NCBI RefSeq assembly: GCF_019024325.1
Contig: NZ_JAFNJS010000001.1
Location: 248,001 to 312,000 of the forward strand
Origin: Falsiroseomonas tokyonensis
GTDB lineage: Bacteria > Pseudomonadota > Alphaproteobacteria > Acetobacterales > Acetobacteraceae
DNA length: 64,000 nucleotides
Reading direction: 5' to 3'
Numbering within the stretch: the stretch's first letter is position 1; each line of letters starts with the position of its first letter. Shown in pieces: positions 1-8,739 of this stretch. The notes under the pieces are model-generated. The model had not been told where the DNA came from. It was given only the letters and a program-made list of their open reading frames with translations, and did no database searches. Position numbers and translations under genes: made by a program.

Positions 1-406
1 CATGGCGCTGCACGGATTCCAGCACGCGGGCGATGTGCTTCAGCGCGGTGGTCTTGTAGGCCAGGCTGTCGCCGGACACCGCGGCCAGCGTCGCCGTCGC
101 ATGCGCCCAATGGCTGATCGCGGGCTCCGTCGCGCCCAGCCTTTCATAGACCACGCCGAGATTGATGAAGGGCGGCAGGAAGGTGGCGTTGCGCTTGATC
201 GCTTCGCCAAAGGCCGCCGCGGCGCCGGCGAGATCGTCGAGGCCCGAGAGCAGCACGCCGTAGTTGAAATAGACCGCATGGCCCAGCGGGTCCGAAGGGT
301 GGCGGGCCAGCCAGTCCCGGTACAGCGCCGCGGCCTGCGGCGCCTGGCCCGCGCTGGCCATCTGCTGCGCCGTGCCGAAGAGGTCGGCAACGTTCTCGAT
401 CTGCAT
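1..406 (-). CDS. TPR-domain protein, N-terminal part (possibly SPINDLY/OGT-like); runs off the left edge
   Basis: The gene reads leftward and continues beyond base 1, so only about 135 N-terminal residues are visible. It starts MQIENVADLFGTAQQMASAG at the ATG on 404-406, with an AGGATGGA ribosome site just upstream. Two tetratricopeptide-like helix pairs can be read: one around LYRDWLARHPSDPLGHAVYF and one around FLPPFINLGVVYERLGATEP, followed by KHIARVLESVQRH. This N-terminal arrangement (an '-LYRxWLxxxP-' helix, then 'FNxGVLLS', then 'NLGxVYERLG') is, from memory, typical of bacterial SPINDLY-family O-GlcNAc-transferase-like proteins, but no catalytic domain lies in the window. It is transcribed divergently from the giant repeat gene. 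A plain TPR protein of other function is equally possible on this evidence. Confidence 0.75.
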   Translation of the reverse strand, partial: MQIENVADLFGTAQQMASAGQAPQAAALYRDWLARHPSDPLGHAVYFNYGVLLSGLDDLAGAAAAFGEAIKRNATFLPPFINLGVVYERLGATEPAISHWAHATATLAAVSGDSLAYKTTALKHIARVLESVQRH

Positions 407-645
407 GCTTCCATCCTGGCGCGCGTGCCGCGGGCGCGCAGCATGGCGGCGCTTGGTGAAGAAGCGGTGAACGCCCCGGGCGCAGGATTTCGGCTGGCCG
501 CATGGCTGCGATTCATCGGGCGTCAAGGGTTCCTCCCTAGTCTCGCCGCACGCCGGGACGACAGAATGTCCACCCCGCCCCTACTGCGCCGCCTGACTCG
601 GGATCGCTGGTTCCTGGCGCGGTTCATCATGCCCAGCCGGGAGAC

Positions 646-3600
646 ATGGCGATGGCGCTGTTCGATGCCCTGACGACGACCCAGATCGGCCAGCTGACGA
701 CGACGACCATCGCCGCGCTGACCACCACCGAGGTCCGCTCGCTGGCGACGACTCAGATTGCCGCCCTGACCACGACACAGGTCACCGCCCTGGCCTCCAC
801 CCATCTCGGCGCGCTGCACAGCACGCAGGCGGCGGCGCTGGAGACGACGGATCTCGCGGTGCTCGGCACGGCGCAAATCCGCGGCCTGGTCTCCACGCAG
901 CTGACCGCGCTGAGCACGACGCAGCTGGGCGCCATCACCACGACGCAGATCGGCGCCCTCACCTCCACCCAGGCCAGCGTGCTGACCACCACCCAGGTGG
1001 CGGCGCTGACCACCACGCAGATCGGCGGGCTCGGCACCACCCAGGTGACGGGCCTGAGTTCGCAGCAGCTGGCGGCGCTGACCACCACCCAGGTGGGCGC
1101 GCTGACCTCGACCCAGCTGGGCGCTATCGGCGTCACCAAGATCCGCGGGCTGGAGACGACGGACCTCGCCGCGCTGACCACGACGCAGATCGCGGGCCTG
1201 ACGACGGCGCAGCTGGCGGGCCTCACCGCCACCCAGGCGGCGGCGCTGGAGACCACGGACCTGGTGGCGCTCACCACCACGCAGCTGCGCGGCCTGGCCA
1301 GCACCCAGCTCGCCGCGCTGACCACCACCCAGGCGGCGGCGCTCACCACCACGCAGCTCACCTCGCTGACCACCACCCAGATGGCGTCGCTGACCACGAC
1401 GCAGATGGCGGCGCTGACCACCACGCAGGTCGCGGCACTCGGCACCACGCAGGTGGGCGGGCTGACCTCGGCCCAGATCGGCGCGCTGAGCACGACGCAG
1501 GTGGGCGTGCTGACCTCCACCCAGATCGGCGCCATCGCCACCGGCCAGATCCGCGGCATCGAGACGACGGACCTGGCCGCGCTGACCACCACCCAGGTCG
1601 CGGGCCTGACGGCGACGCAGCTCGGCGCGCTGAGCGCGACGCAGATCGTGGCGCTGGAGACCACGGACCTGGCCGCGCTGACCACGACGCAGCTGCGCGG
1701 CCTGACCACCACGCAGATGGCGGCGCTGACCACGACGCAGGCCGCGGCGCTGACCACCACGCAGATCGGCGCGCTGGCCAATACGCAGGTGGCGGGGCTG
1801 AGCTCGCTGCAGCTGCCGGTGCTGACCACGACGCAGATCGGCGCCCTGACCTCGACCCAGATCGGCAGCATCAGCAGCATCGCGCTGCGCGGCATGGAGA
1901 CGACGGATCTCGCCGCGCTGACCACCACCCAGGTGGCGGGCCTGACGGCGACGCAGATCGGCGCGCTCACCACCACCCAGGCGGTGGCGCTGGAGACGAC
2001 GGACCTCGCCTCCCTCACCACGACGCAGCTGCGCGGCCTGACCTCGACGCAGCTGGCCGTGCTGACCACGACGCAGGCGGTGGCGCTGACCTCGACGCAG
2101 ATGGCGGCGCTGACGGGGACGCAATTCGCCGCGCTGAACTCCACCCAGGCGGCCGCGCTGACCACCACCCAGATCGGCGCCCTCGGCACCACCCAGGTGG
2201 CCGGGCTGACCAGCGCGCAGCTGGCCGCGCTGACCACCACGCAGATCGGCGTGCTCACCTCCACCCAGATCGGCGCCATCAGCAGCACGGCGCTGCGCGG
2301 GCTGGAGACGACGGATCTCGCGGCGCTGACCACGACGCAGATCGGGGGCCTGACGACGGCGCAGGTGGCGGCCCTGACCACCACCCAGGCGGCAGCGCTG
2401 GAGACCACGGATCTGGTGGCGCTGACCACCACCCAGCTCGGCGGCCTGACCTCCACCCAGATGGCGGCGCTGACCACCACCCAGGCCGCGGCGCTGACCA
2501 CCACCCAGATCGGCGCGCTCACCACCACCCAGGTGGGCGGCTTCACCACCACGCAGGTGGGCGCACTCACCACCACCCAGATCGGCGCCTTCGGCACCAC
2601 CCAGATCCAGGGCATCACCACCGGCCAGCTGGCCGCACTCACCACCACCCAGATCGGCGTTCTCACCTCCACCCAGATCGGCGCCATCCGCCGCAACTGG
2701 ATCACGGGGATGGAGACCACTGATCTTGCGGCGCTCACCACGACGCAGATCGGCGGGCTGATCTCCACCCAGATCAATGCGCTGACCACGACGCAGGTGG
2801 CCGCGCTGGAGACCACCGACCTCGCCGTGCTCACCACGACGCAGCTCACCGGCCTCAGCTCCACCCAGCTCGGCGCGCTCACCACCACCCAGGCCGCGGC
2901 GCTGACCACGACCCAGCTCGGCGCACTCGCCACCACCCAGCTCGGCGGCCTGAACAGCAGCCAGCTGGCGGCGCTGAGCACCACGCAGATCGGCGTGCTA
3001 ACTTCGACCCAGATCGCCAGCATCAGCTCCACCGCGCTGCGCGGCATGGAGACGACGGACCTCGCCGCGCTGACCACCACGCAGGTGGCGGGCCTGACGG
3101 CGGCGCAGATCGGCGCGCTGACCACCACCCAGGCCGCGGCGCTGGAAACCACCGACCTCGCCGCCTTCACCACCACCCAGCTGCGCGGCCTGACCACCAC
3201 GCAGATCGCGGCGCTCAGCACCACCCAGGCGGTCTCGCTGACCTCCACGCAGATGGCCGCGCTGGCTTCCAGCCAGTTCGCCGCGCTGACCTCCACCCAG
3301 GTGGGCGTGCTGACCACCACCCAGATCGGCGCGCTGGGCACCACCCAGGTGGCCGGGCTCACCTCCGCCCAGGTCGCGGCGCTGACCACCACGCAGATCG
3401 GCGTGCTGACCACGACGCAGATCGCGGCGATCGGCTCCACCCAGCTGCGTGGCATGGAGACCACCGACCTCGCGGCGCTGACCACGACGCAGATCGGCGG
3501 GTTGACCACCGCGCAGATCGCCTCGCTGACCACGACGCAGGCCGCGGCGATGGAGACGACCGACCTGGTGGCGCTGACGACCACCCAGCTCGGCGGCCTC

Positions 3601-6600
3601 ACCTCCACCCAGATGGCGGCGCTGACCACGACGCAGGCCGCGGCGCTGACCACCACGCAGATCGGCGCGCTCACCACCACCCAGGTCGGCGGCTTCACCA
3701 CCACCCAGGTGGGCGCACTCACCACCACCCAGATCGGCGCCTTCGGCACCACCCAGATCCAGGGCATCACCACCGGCCAGCTGGCCGCGCTGACCACCAC
3801 CCAGATCGGCGTCCTCACCTCCACCCAGATCGGCGCCATCCGCCGCAACTGGATCACCGGGATGGAGACGACCGACCTCGCGGCCCTCACCACCACGCAG
3901 ATCGGCGGGCTGATCTCCACCCAGATCAACGCGCTGACCACGACGCAAGTGGCGGCGCTGGAGACCACCGACCTCGCCGTGCTGACCACGACGCAGCTGG
4001 TGGGCCTCAGCTCCACCCAGCTCGGCGCGCTGACCACGACGCAGGCCGCAGCGCTCACCACGACGCAGCTCGGCGCGCTCGCCACCACCCAGCTTGGCGG
4101 CCTGAACAGCAGCCAGCTGGCGGCGCTCTCCACCACCCAGATCGGCGTGCTGACCTCCACCCAGATCGCCAGCATCAGCTCCACCGCGCTGCGCGGCATG
4201 GAGACCACCGACCTCGCCGCACTCACCACCACGCAGATCGGTGGCCTCACCACCGCCCAGATCGCGGCGCTGACCACCACCCAGGCCTCGGCGATGGAGA
4301 CGACGGACCTGGTGGCGCTGACCACCACGCAGCTGCGCGGCCTCAGCTCCACCCAGGTGGCGGCGCTGACCACGACGCAGGCGGCGGTGCTGACCACCAC
4401 CCAGGTGGCCGCGCTCACCACCACCCAGGTGGCGGCGCTCACCACCACCCAGGCCGGCATCCTCACCACCACCCAGCTCGGCGCCTTCGGCACCACCCAG
4501 GTCGCGGGCCTCACCTCCGCCCAGCTGGCGGCGCTGACCACGACGCAGGTGGGCGTGCTCACCTCCACCCAGATCGCCGCCATCACCAGCACCGCCCTGC
4601 GCGGGATGGAGACGACGGATCTCGCCGCACTGACCACCACCCAGGTGGCCGGCCTGACCACCGCGCAGATCGGCGCGCTGACCACCACCCAGGCCGCGGC
4701 GATGGAGACCACCGACCTGGTGGCGCTGACCACCACCCAGCTCGGCGGTCTCAGCTCCACCCAGCTCGGCGCGCTGACCACCACCCAGGCGGCCGCGCTG
4801 ACCACCACGCAGATCAGCAACCTGACCACGACCCAGGTGGGCGGCTTCACCACCACCCAGGTCGCCGCGCTTACCACCACCCAGATCGGCGCCTTCGGCA
4901 CCACCCAGATCCAGGGCATCACCACCGGCCAGCTGGCCGCGCTGACCACCACCCAGATCGGCGTCCTCACCTCCACCCAGATCGGCGCCATCCGCCGCAA
5001 CTGGATCCGGGGCATGGAGACCACCGACCTTGCGGCCCTGACCACGACGCAGGTCGGCGGCCTCACCTCCGACCAGGTGAACGGGCTGACCACCACCCAG
5101 GTGGCGGCGCTGGAAACCACCGACCTGGCGGTGCTGACCACCACCCAGCTCGGTGGCCTCACCTCCACCCAGCTTGGCGCGCTGACCACGACCCAGGCGG
5201 CCGCGCTGACCACGACCCAGCTCGGCGCCCTGGTGACCAGCCAGGTGGCGGGGCTCGCCTCCGGCCAGTTGGCGGCGCTGAGCACGACGCAGATCGGCGC
5301 GCTCAGCTCCACCCAGATCGCCAGCATCAGCTCCACCGCGCTGCGCGGCATGGAGACCACCGACCTCGCCGCGCTGACCACCACCCAGATCGGCGGCCTG
5401 ACCTCGGCGCAGATCGCGGCGCTGACCACCACCCAGGCCTCGGCGCTGGAAACCACCGACCTGGCCGTGCTCACCACCACCCAGCTGCGCGGCCTGACCA
5501 CCGCCCAGGTTGCGGCGCTGACCACGACGCAGGCGGCGGCGCTGACCACCACGCAGGTTGCCGCGCTCACCACCACCCAGGTGGCGGCGCTCACCACCAC
5601 CCAGGCCGGCATCCTCACCACCACCCAGATCGGCGCCTTCGGCACCACCCAGGTGGCGGGCCTGACCAGTGCGCAACTCGCCGCGCTGACCACGACGCAG
5701 ATCGGCGTGCTGACCTCCACCCAGATCGGCGCCCTCGTCACCACCGCCATCCGCGGCATGGAGACGACGGACCTCGCCGCGCTGACCACCACCCAGGTGG
5801 CCGGCCTGACCACGGCGCAGCTCACGGCCCTGACCTCGACCCAGGCCGCGGCGATGGAGACCACGGACCTGGTGGCGCTGACCACCACGCAGCTACGTGG
5901 CCTGGCCAGCACCCAGCTGGCGGCGCTGACCACCACCCAGGCGGCCGCGCTGACCACCACCCAGCTGGCGGCGATGACCACCACCCAGGTGGCCGCGCTG
6001 ACCACGACGCAGATGGCGGCGCTGACCACCACCCAGGTGGCGGGCCTCGGCACCACCCAGGTGGCCGGCATCACCTCCGGCCAGCTGGCGGCGCTGACCA
6101 CGACGCAGATCGGCGTGCTGACCTCGACCCAGATCGCCGCCCTCGTCACCACCGCCCTGCGCGGCATGGAGACGACGGACCTGGCCGCGCTCACCACCAC
6201 GCAGATCGGCGGCCTGACCACGGCGCAGGTCACCGCGCTGACCACCACCCAGGCGGCGGCGCTGGAGACGACGGACCTCGCGGTGCTGACCACCACCCAG
6301 CTCGGCGGCCTCACCTCCAGCCAGCTGGCGGCGCTGACCACCACCCAGGCGGTGGCGCTGACCACGACGCAGCTCGGCGCCCTGGCCACCAGCCAGATCG
6401 CCGGCCTGAACAGCGGCCAGCTGGCCGCGCTGACCACCACGCAGATCGGCGCGCTGAGCTCGACGCAGATCGGCGCCATCGTCACCACCGCCATCCGCGG
6501 CATGGAGACGACGGACCTGGCCGCCCTGACCACGACGCAGATCGCCGGCCTGACCACGGCGCAGATCACCGCTTTGACCTCCACCCAGGCGGCGGCGCTG

Positions 6601-7305
6601 GAGACCACGGACCTGGTGGCGCTCACCACCACCCAGCTGCGCGGCCTGGCCAGCACCCAGATCGCGGCGCTGACCACCACCCAGGCCACGGCGCTGACCA
6701 CGACGCAGCTCGCCTCGCTGACCACCGCCCAGACGGTGGAGCTGACCACCACCCAGGTGGCGGCGCTGACCACCACCCAGATCGGCGGCCTGGGCACCAC
6801 CCAGATCGGCGGCCTGGACAGCGCCCAGCTGGCCTCGCTGACCACCACCCAGGTGGGGGTGCTGACCTCCACCCAGATCGGCAGCATCAGCAGCGCGCAG
6901 ATCCGCGGGCTGGAGACGACGGATATCGCGGTGCTGACCACCACGCAGTTCGGCGGGCTGACCTCCACCCAGCTCGGCGCGCTGACCACCACCCAGGTCA
7001 CGGGCCTGACCACCACGGGGCTGGCGGCTATCACCACCACCCAGCTCACCGGCCTGACCGTGACCCAGATCGGCACGCTGACCACGACCCAGGTCGCGGC
7101 GCTGACCAGCACCTCCATCACCGCGCTGACGACGCGGCAGATGGAAGGGCTGACCACGACGCAGCTCGCCTCGCTCAGCACCACGCAGATCACGGCGCTG
7201 GAGGTGGCGGACATCACCGCGCTGACCGATACGCAGGTGGCGGGCTTCACCAGCACGCAGATCGGCGCGATGACCTCGAACCAGGTGAACGCGCTCTTCG
7301 CCTGA
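646..7305 (+). CDS. Giant octapeptide-repeat protein, about 277 units of ALTTTQIG type
   Basis: An uninterrupted frame of 2,219 codons. Essentially the whole protein is a tandem 8-residue repeat with consensus [AG]-L-[TSGE]-[TS]-T-[QD]-[ILVAM]-[AGR], encoded by 24-nt units. Units of the form LETTDL recur at fixed spacing, and an Arg-ending unit precedes every second one. There is no Cys, no signal peptide, no RTX nonapeptide, no beta-barrel and no LPXTG-like anchor; the first repeat begins within 10 residues of the start and the chain ends in a degenerate repeat (NQVNALFA). ATG 652 has a better-placed GGGAG site (639-643) than ATG 646 and may be the real start. The pattern L-[ST]-x-x-Q-[ILV] could form a short-helix or beta solenoid; the fold is not known to me. 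Function unrecognised: surface filament, adhesin or structural protein are guesses. Near-identical blocks differ mostly at synonymous sites, which supports real translation. Confidence 0.85.
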   Translation: MAMALFDALTTTQIGQLTTTTIAALTTTEVRSLATTQIAALTTTQVTALASTHLGALHSTQAAALETTDLAVLGTAQIRGLVSTQLTALSTTQLGAITTTQIGALTSTQASVLTTTQVAALTTTQIGGLGTTQVTGLSSQQLAALTTTQVGALTSTQLGAIGVTKIRGLETTDLAALTTTQIAGLTTAQLAGLTATQAAALETTDLVALTTTQLRGLASTQLAALTTTQAAALTTTQLTSLTTTQMASLTTTQMAALTTTQVAALGTTQVGGLTSAQIGALSTTQVGVLTSTQIGAIATGQIRGIETTDLAALTTTQVAGLTATQLGALSATQIVALETTDLAALTTTQLRGLTTTQMAALTTTQAAALTTTQIGALANTQVAGLSSLQLPVLTTTQIGALTSTQIGSISSIALRGMETTDLAALTTTQVAGLTATQIGALTTTQAVALETTDLASLTTTQLRGLTSTQLAVLTTTQAVALTSTQMAALTGTQFAALNSTQAAALTTTQIGALGTTQVAGLTSAQLAALTTTQIGVLTSTQIGAISSTALRGLETTDLAALTTTQIGGLTTAQVAALTTTQAAALETTDLVALTTTQLGGLTSTQMAALTTTQAAALTTTQIGALTTTQVGGFTTTQVGALTTTQIGAFGTTQIQGITTGQLAALTTTQIGVLTSTQIGAIRRNWITGMETTDLAALTTTQIGGLISTQINALTTTQVAALETTDLAVLTTTQLTGLSSTQLGALTTTQAAALTTTQLGALATTQLGGLNSSQLAALSTTQIGVLTSTQIASISSTALRGMETTDLAALTTTQVAGLTAAQIGALTTTQAAALETTDLAAFTTTQLRGLTTTQIAALSTTQAVSLTSTQMAALASSQFAALTSTQVGVLTTTQIGALGTTQVAGLTSAQVAALTTTQIGVLTTTQIAAIGSTQLRGMETTDLAALTTTQIGGLTTAQIASLTTTQAAAMETTDLVALTTTQLGGLTSTQMAALTTTQAAALTTTQIGALTTTQVGGFTTTQVGALTTTQIGAFGTTQIQGITTGQLAALTTTQIGVLTSTQIGAIRRNWITGMETTDLAALTTTQIGGLISTQINALTTTQVAALETTDLAVLTTTQLVGLSSTQLGALTTTQAAALTTTQLGALATTQLGGLNSSQLAALSTTQIGVLTSTQIASISSTALRGMETTDLAALTTTQIGGLTTAQIAALTTTQASAMETTDLVALTTTQLRGLSSTQVAALTTTQAAVLTTTQVAALTTTQVAALTTTQAGILTTTQLGAFGTTQVAGLTSAQLAALTTTQVGVLTSTQIAAITSTALRGMETTDLAALTTTQVAGLTTAQIGALTTTQAAAMETTDLVALTTTQLGGLSSTQLGALTTTQAAALTTTQISNLTTTQVGGFTTTQVAALTTTQIGAFGTTQIQGITTGQLAALTTTQIGVLTSTQIGAIRRNWIRGMETTDLAALTTTQVGGLTSDQVNGLTTTQVAALETTDLAVLTTTQLGGLTSTQLGALTTTQAAALTTTQLGALVTSQVAGLASGQLAALSTTQIGALSSTQIASISSTALRGMETTDLAALTTTQIGGLTSAQIAALTTTQASALETTDLAVLTTTQLRGLTTAQVAALTTTQAAALTTTQVAALTTTQVAALTTTQAGILTTTQIGAFGTTQVAGLTSAQLAALTTTQIGVLTSTQIGALVTTAIRGMETTDLAALTTTQVAGLTTAQLTALTSTQAAAMETTDLVALTTTQLRGLASTQLAALTTTQAAALTTTQLAAMTTTQVAALTTTQMAALTTTQVAGLGTTQVAGITSGQLAALTTTQIGVLTSTQIAALVTTALRGMETTDLAALTTTQIGGLTTAQVTALTTTQAAALETTDLAVLTTTQLGGLTSSQLAALTTTQAVALTTTQLGALATSQIAGLNSGQLAALTTTQIGALSSTQIGAIVTTAIRGMETTDLAALTTTQIAGLTTAQITALTSTQAAALETTDLVALTTTQLRGLASTQIAALTTTQATALTTTQLASLTTAQTVELTTTQVAALTTTQIGGLGTTQIGGLDSAQLASLTTTQVGVLTSTQIGSISSAQIRGLETTDIAVLTTTQFGGLTSTQLGALTTTQVTGLTTTGLAAITTTQLTGLTVTQIGTLTTTQVAALTSTSITALTTRQMEGLTTTQLASLSTTQITALEVADITALTDTQVAGFTSTQIGAMTSNQVNALFA
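646..7305 (+). repeat. Hierarchical tandem repeat: 24-nt unit, 408/336-nt modules, 1,152-nt blocks
   Basis: Three levels are visible. Level 1 is a 24-nt unit coding 8 residues. Level 2 is marked by GAGACSACSGA (Glu-Thr-Thr-Asp) units: their positions 841, 1153, 1249, 1561, 1657, 1897, 1993, 2305, 2401, 2713 and 2809 give spacings of 312 and 96 nt (13 + 4 units, 408-nt module) with an occasional 240 + 96 (10 + 4 units, 336-nt module). Level 3 is marked by an Arg-Arg-Asn-Trp unit at 2689, 3841 and 4993, spaced exactly 1,152 nt (48 units = 17 + 17 + 14). Confidence 0.9.
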
Positions 7306-7313
7306 CCCGGTAC

Positions 7314-7333
7314 GGAGGGGGTCCGCCCCCTCC
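7314..7333. terminator. Hairpin terminator between convergent genes
   Basis: GGAGGGGG (7314-7321), loop TCCG, CCCCCTCC (7326-7333): a perfect 8-bp stem lying between the stop of the giant repeat gene and the stop of the MFS gene, and touching the latter. No T-run follows, so it may act as a bidirectional stem or with Rho. Confidence 0.55.
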
Positions 7334-8739
7334 TACCCCTGGTGCCCGGAAACCCGCGCAGCGGCGTCCCGCTTCAGCCGCAGCGCGCCGGGCAGCATCG
7401 CCAGCATCACCAGGCCGGCCACCACGAAGCCGGCCTGGAACTCCGCGAGGCCGGGCGCCGCCGTGCCCCGCCATTCCATCCCCGCCGCCAGCGTCAGCGA
7501 CCCCAGCACCACCCCCAGCGCCACCGAGAATTGCTGGATGGTGCCGGTCATCGCCGTGGCGGCGGCCAGCTTGTTCTGCGGCACATCGGCAAAGGCCATG
7601 GTCGCCATCGAGGTGAATTGCAGCGAGCGCGACAGCCCGCCCGCCGCCAGCACCGCGAAGATGGCGATCGGTGGCCAGGCCGGGTTGAACAGGGCGCAGA
7701 CGGCGACGCCGGCCGCCGCCAGCACCGAATTCACCACCAGCACGCGCCGGAAGCCGAAGCGCTGCAGCAGCGGGCGGATCAGCGGCTTCATCACCAGCGC
7801 GCCCAACGCCGTGGCGAAGGTTACCAGCCCGCTGCCCGAGGCCGAGAGCCCGAAGACCAGCTGCAGCGTCAGCGGCAGCAGGAAGGGCAGTGCCCCGGCG
7901 CCGACGCGGAACAGCGTGCCGCTCAGCATCGGCATGCCGAAGGTGGGAATCGCCAGCAGCGAGAGGTCCACCGCCGGCCGCACCACCTGGCGCGAATGCA
8001 GCACCGCCGCGACGGTCGCCAGCAGGCCGAGGCCCAGCGCCACCACCGTTACCCAGCCCGGCAGCAGGCTGCGGCCGATCGTCTCCAGCCCCGAGACCAG
8101 CAGCGCCAGCGCCAGGCCCCAGAGGATCAGCCCGCGCGTGTCCAGCGGCCCGGGATCCTGCTTCTCCATCTCCGGGATGAAGCGCCAGACCAGCAGCAGG
8201 CCGAGCGCGCCGACGGGGATATTGATCCAGAAGACCGCGCGCCAGGACACGGCATCGGTGAGCAAGCCGCCGATCGGCGGGCCGAGGACCGGGCCGAGCA
8301 GCGCCGGCATGGTCAGCCAGGTCATCGCCGTCAGCAGTTCTTCCTTGCTGACGCGGCGCAGCAGCAGCAGGCGGCCGACCGGCACCATCATGGCCCCGCC
8401 GAGTCCCTGCAGCACCCGGGCGCCGACCAGCGTGCCCAGCCCCTGGGCCAGCCCCACCAGGGCGGAGGCGCCCGTGAAAACCAGGATCGCCCACATGAAG
8501 ACCCGCCGCGGGCCGAAGCGGTCCGCGATCCAGCCGGAGACCGGGATGAAGACGCAGAGCGCCACCAGGTAGGAGGTGATGGCGACCGAGAGATGCACCG
8601 GGTCCTGCCCCAGGTCCCGCGCCATGGAGGGCAGCGCGGTGGCCACCACGCTGCTGTCCAGGTTCTGCATGAACAAGGCGCTGGCGACGATCGCCGCGAC
8701 GATTCTCGGGTCACGCAATTTGGAGGAAGTGCCACTCAC
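7333..8739 (-). CDS. MFS drug-resistance-type exporter (DHA2/EmrB-QacA-like)
   Basis: 468 residues, strongly hydrophobic, about 12-14 membrane segments. Family landmarks: the first-helix motif LDSSVVATALPSMARDLG (motif D1 of 14-TMS drug:H+ antiporters), motif A GWIADRFGPRRVF between helices 2 and 3, and the antiporter motif C region LGPVLGPPIGG. The start is a GTG at 8737-8739 that overlaps the TGA of the upstream acyl-CoA synthetase-like gene (GTGA), so the two are very probably translationally coupled and co-transcribed. Known members export lipophilic drugs or biosynthetic products using the proton gradient; the substrate here is unknown. Coupling to an adenylate-forming enzyme suggests export of an acyl or aromatic acid-derived compound, which is inference. 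Confidence 0.9.
   Translation of the reverse strand: MSGTSSKLRDPRIVAAIVASALFMQNLDSSVVATALPSMARDLGQDPVHLSVAITSYLVALCVFIPVSGWIADRFGPRRVFMWAILVFTGASALVGLAQGLGTLVGARVLQGLGGAMMVPVGRLLLLRRVSKEELLTAMTWLTMPALLGPVLGPPIGGLLTDAVSWRAVFWINIPVGALGLLLVWRFIPEMEKQDPGPLDTRGLILWGLALALLVSGLETIGRSLLPGWVTVVALGLGLLATVAAVLHSRQVVRPAVDLSLLAIPTFGMPMLSGTLFRVGAGALPFLLPLTLQLVFGLSASGSGLVTFATALGALVMKPLIRPLLQRFGFRRVLVVNSVLAAAGVAVCALFNPAWPPIAIFAVLAAGGLSRSLQFTSMATMAFADVPQNKLAAATAMTGTIQQFSVALGVVLGSLTLAAGMEWRGTAAPGLAEFQAGFVVAGLVMLAMLPGALRLKRDAAARVSGHQG

Noticed and set aside
753-7256. A 2,167-codon open frame antisense to the giant repeat gene, and shorter ones at 523-2124 and 2998-5676
   Set aside because: They are by-products of the 24-nt repeat, which contains no stop in those frames. 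Their products are low-complexity (Val/Trp/Cys or Gly/Arg/Gln-rich) and the conserved block structure follows the plus-strand frame.
646-7305. The 24-nt periodicity considered as a CRISPR array or satellite
   Set aside because: There are no repeat/spacer alternations; units are contiguous, stay in frame for 2,219 codons and vary mostly at synonymous sites.
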